Shown: positions 1 to 6,450 of the stretch, piece by piece
Layout: the number at the start of each line of letters is the position of its first letter
Numbering within the stretch: position 1 is the first letter of the stretch
Source of the DNA: Nitrospina sp.
Lineage (GTDB): Bacteria; Nitrospinota; Nitrospinia; Nitrospinales; VA-1
DNA: 19,150 bases
Direction: 5' to 3'
Assembly: GCA_018665625.1 (NCBI GenBank)
Contig: JABJCF010000100.1
Span: forward strand, 1-19,150
Notes under the pieces: generated by a model
The model's database searches: none
The model's input: only the letters and a program-made list of their open reading frames with translations
What the model was told of the DNA's origin: nothing
Translations under genes and position numbers: made by a program

Positions 1-838
1 GGATCATGTGTCCGCCTTCTTGCTCATCAATAGGGATGTACCATTCGTACACCTGTTTTTCGCCAGCGGGAACAATCGCGCCGGGAGTAGCTGCTGTATC
101 AGGCTGCCCTGTGGAACTGATGATCATTGCAGAACCGTTGACCTGGAACCCTGCATCTTCATCTTCCAAACGATTGGTGAATTTTACGCGAAGACAATCG
201 CCTTGGTTCGCACGAATCATAAAAGGTTGAATCGCATCACCTTGGAGACCGTTTGAAACCGCTCCAGGATCAAGTTCGCTCTCACGTGCTGCTGCGTTCT
301 TTTCTTCTTCAGCGCGGACTTTATCGATGTTTTTGTCCAAAACATACATATAGCCCGGATAGAAATCGCCCCATTGATTCAGGGTAATTTCTACATTGAT
401 CGCAGAAACTTCATAGGTTTTTGTGGGAACGTTGCTCGGACAATGTGCGCCTTTATATACTTTAGCCGCAGCTTCTGTGGGGCCAAGCAAATAGCTTTGT
501 CCTAATTGGTGAGCTGCCCATGAATCATGAAAACCACCACCAGATGATGCGGGGCTTGCATGTTCTTTGAGCTTGGTTTTCAACTGGTCCATTACCTTCA
601 TAAAGGTATTGTCCAGTTTTTCCTGGCTGCCTTCCAGCCCACTCATTACATCTTCATGTTGAATCTGTTGATCCAGCTTTTTCAGCCAATCAGGCCTGTC
701 TACAGCTGAGTTTCCAGAATCATGACCGCCATGTGAATGGTCAGTCGAAATTGCGCTAGCTGGAACCGAAAGTCCCAAGGTCAAAAACACGACCGCAAGC
801 GCATACCAGTTTTTCCACCCTTTTTTGACACGAATCAT
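1..838 (-). CDS. Exported multicopper-oxidase-like protein (MnxG-like), C-terminus beyond window
   Basis: The frame is open from ATG at 838 to the window edge, giving 279 residues with no stop, so the 3' part is missing. The start is fixed by AGGAGG six bases upstream. Residues 1-29 form a signal peptide (basic KKGWK, hydrophobic AVVFLTLGLSV, cleavage after PASA). A His-rich patch (DHSHGGH) and a charged, probably helical region (about 48-92) follow. From about 140 the sequence looks like the first cupredoxin domain of a large multicopper oxidase: EITLNQWGDFYPGYMYVL, then GLQGDAIQPFMIRANQGDCL and KFTNRL, then the YEWYIP strand. That layout resembles MnxG-type oxidases. The usual first copper motif (HxHG after TNRL) is not seen: the place reads FQVNGSAM. 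Any copper sites would have to come from the missing part. The substrate is unknown; manganese, iron or copper oxidation in the periplasm are family possibilities. Family call fairly sure, function inferred. Confidence 0.7.
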   Translation of the reverse strand, partial: MIRVKKGWKNWYALAVVFLTLGLSVPASAISTDHSHGGHDSGNSAVDRPDWLKKLDQQIQHEDVMSGLEGSQEKLDNTFMKVMDQLKTKLKEHASPASSGGGFHDSWAAHQLGQSYLLGPTEAAAKVYKGAHCPSNVPTKTYEVSAINVEITLNQWGDFYPGYMYVLDKNIDKVRAEEEKNAAARESELDPGAVSNGLQGDAIQPFMIRANQGDCLRVKFTNRLEDEDAGFQVNGSAMIISSTGQPDTAATPGAIVPAGEKQVYEWYIPIDEQEGGHMI

Positions 839-883
839 TCTCTACCTCCTAAGTAGTGCGTCTAGAAATGGTCAATATTAAAC

Positions 884-889
884 AGTATA
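884..889 (-). promoter_or_regulatory. Possible -10 box of the multicopper oxidase gene
   Basis: On the minus strand TATACT (5 of 6 to TATAAT) lies about 45 bases upstream of the ATG, in the AT-rich gap after the htrA gene. No good -35 hexamer sits 16-18 bases further upstream (ATCAAA at 17), so this is only a weak candidate. The rest of the 839-1054 gap holds only the inverted repeat at 918-945. Confidence 0.3.
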
Positions 890-917
890 CAAGTGATATA
901 TATTTTTTTGATTCAGT

Positions 918-945
918 GGCTCATTCCACCCCTTTATGGTGAGCC
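918..945. repeat. Imperfect inverted repeat between htrA and the oxidase gene
   Basis: Arms GGCTCA (918-923) and TGAGCC (940-945), with an inner CCA/TGG pair after a two-base TT bulge and a loop of about eight bases. It lies downstream of the htrA stop and upstream of the oxidase promoter region. Read leftward it is followed by an A-rich rather than a T-rich run, so it is not a standard intrinsic terminator. It could be an mRNA 3'-end structure or a protein-binding site. Confidence 0.4.
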
Positions 946-1054
946 GAAATCAATTAACTCCTTATTGTCAAAGGCTTATGTATGTTATTAAAATTAAACA
1001 AAATAGTCCCTACAAGTACTTACCCTATATTTCGGGTGGGGAACTTTAACAAAT

Positions 1055-2380
1055 TTAATTTTCCCTTACAAGTCCCAAATGAATTTTTTTATTATTTCGA
1101 TGGATCAACAGAAAAATGGAGCCTCCTTTTTTAATATTATTTAAAATATTCTCGAATTCATGTTGATTTTCCACGTTTTCTCCGTTTACCGCCAATATCT
1201 GATCGCCCACTTTTAAGCCCTTTGAGTCAGCATAACTGCCAGGTTCTACCTTGGAAATCAACGGGCCGTTTTCTTCACTCTGGCCCGGTTCCGCCTCAGT
1301 AATAGAAAACCCTAACGGAGAGGGGTCGGTGGGGCTTAAAGAAGCTAATAGATTGGTTTTCTTTTTCTTAGACTCCAGTCTTACAGGAACAACCTTATGT
1401 ACACCATTCCTCATAATGTCCAAATTTATGGTTTGCCCAGGAGTGATCGTTCCAATTATCCGGATCAGACCATTTGGGGAATTGATTTTGGAACCGCCTA
1501 TCTTTAGTATGATATCCCCCACTCTAAGTCCCGCCTGATGGGCCGGGTCGCCTTCAAAAACAGAATTGACAATTACCCCGACCCCCTTTTTTGTATTGTT
1601 TCTCTCAGCCACCTCTTCGGTAATTGGGTCAATCCCCACACCCAGCCAACCCCGGTGTACTTCTCCGTGCTCGACTAATTGAGTAACGATATGCAAAACC
1701 ATGTTTGAAGGAATGGAAAACCCAATGCTTTGTGCGTAATTAATTATGGCTGTGTTTATGCCTATCACCTCACCCTTGATGTTTAATAGTGGACCCCCAC
1801 TATTACCTGGGTTAATGGAAGCATCGGTCTGTATGAAATCTTCATAGCGCGAGAGATTTACGTTCTCTCTTTTTAATCCGCTGATAATCCCAAACGTTGT
1901 GGTGTCATTGAGTCCATAGGGGTTGCCTACTGCGACTACCAACTGTCCAATCTTGATCTTGCTGGAATCGGCAAACTTTACGGCGGTCAAAGGCTGGGTC
2001 GAATTTATTCGAACCACGGCGAGGTCGGTATCTTCGTCAGCCCCTACGACATCACCAACAACTTTACTGCCGTCCTTAAAAGTAACCTGTATCTTTAAAA
2101 CGTTGCGTACCACATGGCTGTTGGTGACGATCAATCCTTTTTCTGCATTGAATATGACCCCCGATCCAGCATTGGCAGGTCGGCTTTTTCGAGGCAAGCC
2201 TTGCCCCACAGCTCCTTTAGCGATGTAAGGGGAAAGACTGACAACAGCCGGTCGAACTTTATCGGCCAACGCCACCAGTTCCTGCTCCACCTGCTCCAAA
2301 ATTCCTGCGCTACTGAATTGCACTGGAGCCAGTAAAAACAAGGCTAAAATAAAACAGGTTTTAAAAATTCGATTATTCAT
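1055..2380 (-). CDS. htrA: Periplasmic serine protease, Do/DegP-DegQ (HtrA) family, two PDZ domains
   Basis: This 441-residue protein has the usual length for Do-like proteases. A signal peptide ends near FSSA (residues 21-25). The trypsin-like domain spans about 32-235 with a complete triad: His89 in TNSHVV, Asp119 in DTDLAVV and Ser194 in NPGNSGGPLL. PDZ1 covers about 240-335 (GWLGVGI, then HQAGLRVGDIIL) and PDZ2 about 345-440 (ADSKGLKVGDQILAVNG). Family members degrade or refold damaged envelope proteins. All catalytic and carboxylate-binding elements look intact. It starts with ATG without an evident Shine-Dalgarno sequence. A good sigma70-type promoter lies upstream (2475-2503), giving a leader of roughly 88 bases. 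The oxidase gene follows on the same strand after 216 bases, too far to assume one transcript. Whether it is closer to DegP, DegQ or DegS cannot be settled here, but two PDZ domains argue against DegS. Confidence 0.93.
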   Translation of the reverse strand: MNNRIFKTCFILALFLLAPVQFSSAGILEQVEQELVALADKVRPAVVSLSPYIAKGAVGQGLPRKSRPANAGSGVIFNAEKGLIVTNSHVVRNVLKIQVTFKDGSKVVGDVVGADEDTDLAVVRINSTQPLTAVKFADSSKIKIGQLVVAVGNPYGLNDTTTFGIISGLKRENVNLSRYEDFIQTDASINPGNSGGPLLNIKGEVIGINTAIINYAQSIGFSIPSNMVLHIVTQLVEHGEVHRGWLGVGIDPITEEVAERNNTKKGVGVIVNSVFEGDPAHQAGLRVGDIILKIGGSKINSPNGLIRIIGTITPGQTINLDIMRNGVHKVVPVRLESKKKKTNLLASLSPTDPSPLGFSITEAEPGQSEENGPLISKVEPGSYADSKGLKVGDQILAVNGENVENQHEFENILNNIKKGGSIFLLIHRNNKKIHLGLVREN

Positions 2381-2474
2381 TATTAGTTAATAGCCGGAAA
2401 GTAACTAAACGAAGCTTTTTAGAATCCAAGCTTGATTTTTCAATTTGGTCATGAAAAAGTGTTTATTAGTATTT

Positions 2475-2503
2475 TTTATATAAACTATCCTTATAACTGT
2501 CAA
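2475..2503 (-). promoter_or_regulatory. Sigma70-type promoter of htrA
   Basis: On the minus strand a perfect TTGACA (2498-2503) is followed after 17 bases by TATAAA (2475-2480, 5 of 6 to consensus). Transcription would start near 2468 and run into htrA. The -35 box lies only 13 bases before the divergent cysH start codon, so RNA polymerase bound here would cover the cysH translation start region. Confidence 0.7.
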
Positions 2504-2516
2504 GTACAACTGAACC

Positions 2517-3221
2517 ATGACTATCCCCTCTACCAACTTCGAAACCCAATCTGCTGAAGAATTGATCCAATGGACTATGGACCAGTATGGCTTAAAAGCC
2601 GGCTTGGCCTGCAGCTTTGGGATGGAAGATATGATCCTCATCGATATCATCTCCAAACTCAAAGGCCCAATTACCATCTTCACTCTAGACACCGGTCGCC
2701 TTCATGAAGAAACCTATGAAATTATGGAAAGAGTGAGGTCGCATTATGGGTTGGAAATTAAAACCTATTTTCCAAATCATGAACAGGTAGAAAAACTAGT
2801 TAGAGAGAAAGGTTTCTTCTCTTTTAAAGAAAGCATCGAAAACCGAAAAGAATGTTGTGCAATTAGAAAAATTGAACCTTTGAACCGCGCGTTGAGTGAA
2901 CTCGATGCATGGGTAACAGGATTAAGAAGAGATCAGGCCGTCACCCGTACAGAAACCGCAAAAGTTTCAGAAGATATGGACCACCCTCCTCTGGTAAAAA
3001 TTAATCCTCTCGCTGATTGGACGCAAGAGCAGGTAGAAAATTATATCGAAGTAAATAAGGTTCCCATTAATGCCCTGCACAAGAAGAACTACCCCAGTAT
3101 TGGCTGTGCCCCATGCACCCGCCCTGTTGAACCTGGAGAAGATATCCGCGCTGGAAGATGGTGGTGGGAAAACCCCGAACACAAAGAATGCGGCCTCCAC
3201 CGGCCTGGGGCCGGGGCCTAG
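2517..3221 (+). CDS. cysH: Adenylyl-sulfate (APS) reductase, iron-sulfur type, CysH family
   Basis: The 234-residue protein reduces adenylyl sulfate (or PAPS) to sulfite in assimilatory sulfur metabolism, in the cytoplasm. The PP-loop-like nucleotide site is ACSFGMED (31-38) with LDTGRLHEET (57-66) after it. The cysteine pair Cys113-Cys114 (KECCAIRK) and Cys197-x2-Cys200 (CAPC) are the four ligands that mark the [4Fe-4S] APS reductases; enzymes specific for PAPS lack them. WVTGLRRDQ is the substrate arginine region. Catalytic Cys225 sits in the C-terminal KECGLH motif. Normally the protein ends at or just after ECGLH; here a short RPGAGA tail is encoded by a GC-rich hairpin at 3200-3214. No other sulfur gene is nearby. 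The ATG lacks a clear Shine-Dalgarno sequence. It is convergent with the EcfT-like gene. Confidence 0.93.
   Translation: MTIPSTNFETQSAEELIQWTMDQYGLKAGLACSFGMEDMILIDIISKLKGPITIFTLDTGRLHEETYEIMERVRSHYGLEIKTYFPNHEQVEKLVREKGFFSFKESIENRKECCAIRKIEPLNRALSELDAWVTGLRRDQAVTRTETAKVSEDMDHPPLVKINPLADWTQEQVENYIEVNKVPINALHKKNYPSIGCAPCTRPVEPGEDIRAGRWWWENPEHKECGLHRPGAGA
3200..3214. repeat. GC-rich hairpin at the end of cysH
   Basis: Perfect inverted repeat CCGGCC-TGG-GGCCGG inside the last codons of cysH. It stands three bases beyond the relic EcfT stop codon (minus strand, 3218-3220). This is the same relative place as hairpin 3296-3313 beyond the living gene's stop, so it may be the terminator of the former gene end. 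Confidence 0.6.
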
Positions 3222-3278
3222 AGGTCTATTCCTTTTCCGCGATACCTTCACCTTCAAGCTTCTGGGAAATTCCTCATT
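3217..3278 (-). pseudogene. Relic copy of the 3' end of the EcfT-like gene
   Basis: This 62-base segment aligns with 3315-3375, the C-terminal coding end of the EcfT-like gene. On the minus strand it differs by five substitutions (four at third codon positions), one whole-codon indel (GAG) and two single-base deletions that break the frame. With the frame restored it would encode a tail very close to the living NEFPQKLEGDSIAEKGIDL. Its stop codon forms CTAG with the cysH stop (3218-3221). I read it as the former end of the same gene or of an allele, left behind by recombination. It does not look like a fresh tandem copy. Confidence 0.65.
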
Positions 3279-3295
3279 TGAGTCCAGCGTCACGC

Positions 3296-3313
3296 TGCGG
3301 GGCAGGCCCCGCA
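3296..3313. terminator. GC-rich hairpin between convergent cysH and EcfT-like gene
   Basis: Perfect 8-bp stem TGCGGGGC-AG-GCCCCGCA, two bases beyond the stop of the minus-strand gene. An adjoining small palindrome, CAGCGT-C-ACGCTG (3285-3297), overlaps its first two bases. On the plus strand a T-rich stretch (TTCCTTTTT) follows only after about 13 bases, and on the minus strand no U-tract follows. It is therefore a plausible but non-classical bidirectional terminator or 3'-end stabiliser. Confidence 0.5.
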
Positions 3314-3314
3314 A

Positions 3315-3375
3315 CCTAAAGGTCTATTCCTTTTTCTGCGATACTATCACCTTCAAGTTTCTGGGGAAATTCATT
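3315..3375 (-). repeat. Living copy of the duplicated gene-end segment
   Basis: Second member of the direct repeat pair, offset 98 bases from 3217-3278. It forms the last codons and TAG stop (3316-3318) of the EcfT-like gene. Similarity fades beyond 3375 toward the gene body. Confidence 0.75.
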
Positions 3376-4032
3376 AGGCTGGGTAAGTTTCGCGCACGTT
3401 GAAAACACCGAAATAATAAAAGGCACAACCTGCTGAATCGCTTTTTGCACGGTTTGAGTTAAAGTCATTTTTTCTACAGATTTTAATTCTGCCAACTGGC
3501 GTTCTGCTTTCTGGAAAATCAACGGTAACAACTCAATGGACATCACGGCAATACGAATCAATTCTTTTATTTTTTTACCCACTATCCCTTGATCGCAAAT
3601 CAAGTTATCTACACCTTCCAAAAGATTAGATGTTGTTCTCATTAAAATCGCAGAAATCAAGAGAACATTAATCAACCGCACACAAGACTCGCTTGCCAGA
3701 GTAAGGCCTTCCCACGAAATATTTATCGGTATCCACAATGGCAAATCCAAAAAATAACCCGGAGTAAAGAAAACAGGGAAAATAAAAATTGCCATGAAAA
3801 ACCAGGCCAGCTTTCGCATCATCAAATAAATCTCTCGGAACGAGATGCTTGCCATTTTTGCCAACCCAAATACCATCAAGGTTAAGACAGCCAAAATAAT
3901 TCCATCTGCCATTCCAGACAGTGCCAGCAATAAAAATGTCCCGCAAATTTTATAATCCGATCTTACTCCATAGATCCATCCAGATCCTGGAACAAATCCA
4001 CCTGAATTTGGAGAGAAAATTGTTTCATTCAT
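3316..4032 (-). CDS. Solitary EcfT/CbiQ-family transmembrane protein
   Basis: A hydrophobic protein of 238 residues from ATG at 4032; an in-frame TTG at 4041 would add three residues. Neither start has a clear Shine-Dalgarno sequence. Membrane segments appear near residues 27-60 (ICGTFLLLAL, then GIILAVLTLMVFGL), 72-95 (LAWFFMAIFIFPVFFTPGYF), 117-130 (LINVLLISAIL) and near the C-terminus (VVPFIISVFST). The layout, including FFTPGYF...ISWEGL and the later LLPLIFQKAERQLAEL helix, is that of the EcfT subunit of energy-coupling-factor vitamin or metal importers. The Ala-Arg-Gly coupling motif expected after that helix is not visible (AELKSVEKM stands there). No ECF ATPases or S-component lie nearby. 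It may use ATPases encoded elsewhere or have another role. Family call moderate, substrate unknown. The C-terminal codons are the duplicated segment 3315-3375. Confidence 0.65.
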   Translation of the reverse strand: MNETIFSPNSGGFVPGSGWIYGVRSDYKICGTFLLLALSGMADGIILAVLTLMVFGLAKMASISFREIYLMMRKLAWFFMAIFIFPVFFTPGYFLDLPLWIPINISWEGLTLASESCVRLINVLLISAILMRTTSNLLEGVDNLICDQGIVGKKIKELIRIAVMSIELLPLIFQKAERQLAELKSVEKMTLTQTVQKAIQQVVPFIISVFSTCAKLTQPNEFPQKLEGDSIAEKGIDL

Positions 4033-4156
4033 TTTAAACAATCCATTCTTTTTTTTTCAAAGCAAAACAAAACTACTTCACTAAGAATGCCGCTTGAACC
4101 TCAGTTCAGTATATGGAATGATTACCAAATTACCCCATATCAATAATTTTATAACC

Positions 4157-4801
4157 ATGTCTATTATAGATAAAACTTGCGAATTTGTAGAAAACAAACT
4201 GGCTGGAGATGGTTCGGGTCATGATTGGTGGCATATTTATCGTGTATGGACGATATCCAAAAAAATCGCTGAGGAAGAAAATGCCCATCTTGAAACTGTC
4301 GAATTAGGTGCCCTACTGCATGACATCGCCGATTGGAAGTTTCATGATGGAGATGATTCCGTAGGCCCTGCTGTTGCCAGAGACTTTTTAAATGGACACC
4401 ACGTCGACCCTCAATTGACTCAATCTGTCGTTGATATCATTTCAACCGTTTCTTATAAGGGTGCGGGAGTGGCTACGCCAATGCAAACCCTTGAAGGTAA
4501 AATTGTTCAAGATGCCGACCGGTTGGATGCCATTGGGGCTTTAGGGATTGCCCGAACCTTTGCCTACGGAGGTTACAAGAACCGCCTTATCTACCATCCA
4601 GATGAAAAACCGGTTTTGCATCAAAGTTACGCCGACTACAAAAAGAATGAAGGACACACTATCAATCATTTCTATGAAAAGCTGCTTTTACTAAAAGATA
4701 GAATGAATACTGCAACTGGCAAGCGCATGGCTGATAAACGCCATCAATTCATGGAAAATTTTCTCGATCAATTTTATAAGGAGTGGGATGGCATTGCTTG
4801 A
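4157..4801 (+). CDS. HD-domain phosphohydrolase
   Basis: From ATG 4157 the protein has 214 residues. Earlier in-frame starts (TTG 4094, ATG 4118) exist, but they only add a non-conserved leader, and 4157 puts the first metal ligand at the usual distance from the start. Metal ligands of the HD superfamily are all present: His26 in HDWWHIYRV, His55-Asp56 in LLHDIADW and Asp119 in VQDADRLDAIGALG. The last motif is typical of the YedJ-like group of HD hydrolases. Such enzymes hydrolyse phosphoester bonds in nucleotides or similar small molecules; the substrate here is not known. It is cytoplasmic, with no signal peptide. The end of the gene overlaps the sirtuin gene by 14 bases, which suggests translational coupling. 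No Shine-Dalgarno sequence is evident. Confidence 0.85.
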   Translation: MSIIDKTCEFVENKLAGDGSGHDWWHIYRVWTISKKIAEEENAHLETVELGALLHDIADWKFHDGDDSVGPAVARDFLNGHHVDPQLTQSVVDIISTVSYKGAGVATPMQTLEGKIVQDADRLDAIGALGIARTFAYGGYKNRLIYHPDEKPVLHQSYADYKKNEGHTINHFYEKLLLLKDRMNTATGKRMADKRHQFMENFLDQFYKEWDGIA

Positions 4802-5615
4802 AACTCTTCATAAATCAGCGGATCTTATTAGAAACTCAAAACGTATGTTGCTGTTGACCAGCGCCGGAATGAGTGCCGACTCCAACATCCCCACCTTTCG
4901 CGACAAAGACGGTTATTGGAAAAACTTTCCTCCTTTTAAAGAAAAAAATCTGGAAGCACAAGATCTGGCCAGCCCCTGGGCATTCCGAAATGAACTTCCT
5001 CATGCGTGGGCTTTTTATGAATGGCGGAGGAGAAATGCAGACGAAAACCAACCGCATCCGGGTTATCAAATCATCAACGAATGGTTTAAGAAATGCGAAG
5101 GGTTCATCCACACCACCAACACCGATGGTTTGCACTTAATGTCAGGCTGCGACAGGGAACGCATATTGGAGGTGCACGGCTCTATGTGGCGACTTCAATG
5201 TCTCGACACCTGCACATACCAGTATTGGGATGACTTCTCTGTTCCTTTATGCGATCTAGACAGCAATACCATGAAGGCTTCCAATTTCCCTATCTGCATC
5301 CAATGCAGAGGAATTGCACGCCCCCATATATTAATGTTTGGCGACGGCGAATACACGGGCCATCCTGAACAAGAGATAAATTTCAAAAACTTTTTACAAG
5401 ACCCTATAGATCTGGCAATTCTGGTGGGAAGCTCCGGTGCGGTACCAACCAACGATTATATCGCTCTTCATCTAATGGAACGGGGAACATCCGTCATCAA
5501 CATCAATCTGGACCCTTCCAGCAATAAGATCGTCAATACCGACTTATTCATTGAGATGAAAGGCAAAGATGCCTTTGTTGAACTGGACAAAATAGCCTTT
5601 GGAGGAAGTAAATAA
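4788..5615 (+). CDS. Sir2-family NAD-dependent protein deacylase (sirtuin)
   Basis: The start is set by AAGGAG at 4778-4783, inside the end of the HD gene. The 275-residue protein carries a full set of sirtuin motifs: TSAGMSADSNIPTFRDKDG (24-42) for NAD, TTNTDGLH (109-116) with Asn111 and Asp113, and catalytic His130 in EVHGSM. Four zinc cysteines follow (Cys138, Cys142, Cys170, Cys173). RPHILMFGD, LVGSSGAVP (212-220) and INLDP complete the Rossmann fold. Family members remove acyl groups from lysines using NAD, in the cytoplasm. The zinc ribbon and catalytic His point to a true deacylase. The zinc-less NADase-type SIR2 proteins of defence systems look different. The first motif differs from the canonical form (GMSADSNIP where GxSxxSGIP is usual). 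The substrate is unknown; coupling to the HD hydrolase hints at a shared nucleotide or acyl metabolism, as inference only. Confidence 0.88.
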   Translation: MALLETLHKSADLIRNSKRMLLLTSAGMSADSNIPTFRDKDGYWKNFPPFKEKNLEAQDLASPWAFRNELPHAWAFYEWRRRNADENQPHPGYQIINEWFKKCEGFIHTTNTDGLHLMSGCDRERILEVHGSMWRLQCLDTCTYQYWDDFSVPLCDLDSNTMKASNFPICIQCRGIARPHILMFGDGEYTGHPEQEINFKNFLQDPIDLAILVGSSGAVPTNDYIALHLMERGTSVININLDPSSNKIVNTDLFIEMKGKDAFVELDKIAFGGSK

Positions 5616-5705
5616 ACAAAAATAACATGAATATTTTTTAATTTTTGCCCAAAGAAAAGTATAGTATCCTCCAAATAGTTTCTATTTAACTTCCTGGAAG
5701 AAAAA

Positions 5706-5722
5706 ATCGGCTATTAACCGAT
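5706..5722. repeat. Short inverted repeat ahead of the DUF1566 gene
   Basis: ATCGG (5706-5710) and CCGAT (5718-5722) flank a seven-base spacer, about 40 bases before the ATG. It could be an operator or a leader hairpin. The rest of 5616-5759 is AT-rich without a recognisable promoter. Confidence 0.3.
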
Positions 5723-5759
5723 CCGTTTAAAAATTTTGTACACCTTAAGGAGTTTGAAA

Positions 5760-6407
5760 ATGCGAATCGTGCTTTTAACGTTGGTGGTTTTATTTACCCA
5801 GGCGGTTCCTTCATTCGCCAAATGCAGTCAGAAGGATATTTGCACCATGATGCAAAAAATGGATCACTTTTCCATTTTGAATGCCTGTCCAGGTTCTGCT
5901 CCCAAGCTAAAAACATGCAAGAGTGTGAGCGAAACGGGTTTACCCAAACTGCCCGCTCCCGAATTTGTGGATAATGGCGATGAAACGATTACGGATACAG
6001 TCAATAACCTGAGGTGGCTGAAAAAAGGAATTGATAATAGACTTACTTTGAAAGATGCCCACATATTCGCAGAAAATGAGAGTTTTGCAGGAAGCTCTGA
6101 ATGGCGGTTGCCAACTTTGCCAGAGTTACAAACATTACTTTCCCCTGAAAAAGTTGTCAATGCCAGTGGCAATAAATCATGGATCAATCCCATCTTCGAT
6201 AATGCCCGTGCTCATTATTACTGGACTAACACTACCTGCGATCAAGTATCCTTTATTGAAGAAATCTATCAGGGCAAGCTCCAGAAAAAAACATGCCAAA
6301 AAGGAGATTCTGCAGCCTGGCTGGTTCTTTTCAAAGTCGGCTCCTCTTTATGGTTCCTCACAAAAGAGGCCAAACATCACGTTTGGCTAGTTCAAAACGT
6401 GCAATAG
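5760..6407 (+). CDS. Secreted Cys-rich protein with DUF1566 (Lcl C-terminal-like) domain
   Basis: ATG 5760 is chosen because AAGGAG (5747-5752) lies seven bases before it and it begins a clean signal peptide (MRIVLLTLVVLFTQAVPSFA). A TTG at 5736 in the same frame is not credible. The 215-residue precursor has a Cys-rich mature start (KCSQKDIC, ACPGS, KTCKS). The DUF1566 module runs from about residue 70 to the end: FVDNGDETITDTVNNLRWLKKG, then WRLPTLPELQTLL, WINPIF and YYWTNTTC. This fold (C-type-lectin-like Lcl/FGE type) is common in secreted bacterial proteins, usually of unknown role. Six or more cysteines suggest disulfides in the periplasm or outside the cell. A strong terminator follows at 6451, so it is likely a single-gene unit, or the end of a unit with the upstream pair. 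Confidence 0.75.
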   Translation: MRIVLLTLVVLFTQAVPSFAKCSQKDICTMMQKMDHFSILNACPGSAPKLKTCKSVSETGLPKLPAPEFVDNGDETITDTVNNLRWLKKGIDNRLTLKDAHIFAENESFAGSSEWRLPTLPELQTLLSPEKVVNASGNKSWINPIFDNARAHYYWTNTTCDQVSFIEEIYQGKLQKKTCQKGDSAAWLVLFKVGSSLWFLTKEAKHHVWLVQNVQ

Positions 6408-6450
6408 GCCACCCCTTAATTCATACCAAAAGCTGTAATTCCAAATCTGC

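Noticed and set aside
6..256. Two open frames on the plus strand at the left edge
   Set aside because: They lie antisense within the multicopper oxidase gene, which has a signal peptide, a ribosome-binding site and family motifs.
2405..2692. Minus-strand open frame of 95 codons
   Set aside because: It overlaps the start of cysH antisense and runs through the htrA promoter region; no recognisable protein features.
2967..3402. Open frames on both strands across the end of cysH and the repeat
   Set aside because: They are by-products of the GC-rich hairpins and the duplicated segment; no ribosome-binding site, and their composition does not look like protein.
4111..4140. Inverted pair ATATGG / CCATAT ahead of the HD gene, with a nearby ATTACC direct repeat
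   Set aside because: Short, AT-rich and far apart; likely chance. It would be coding if an earlier start were used.
4788..5615. Sirtuin as part of an antiphage defence system
   Set aside because: It has the zinc ribbon and catalytic His of deacylases and no fused sensor domain; the neighbours are not defence genes.
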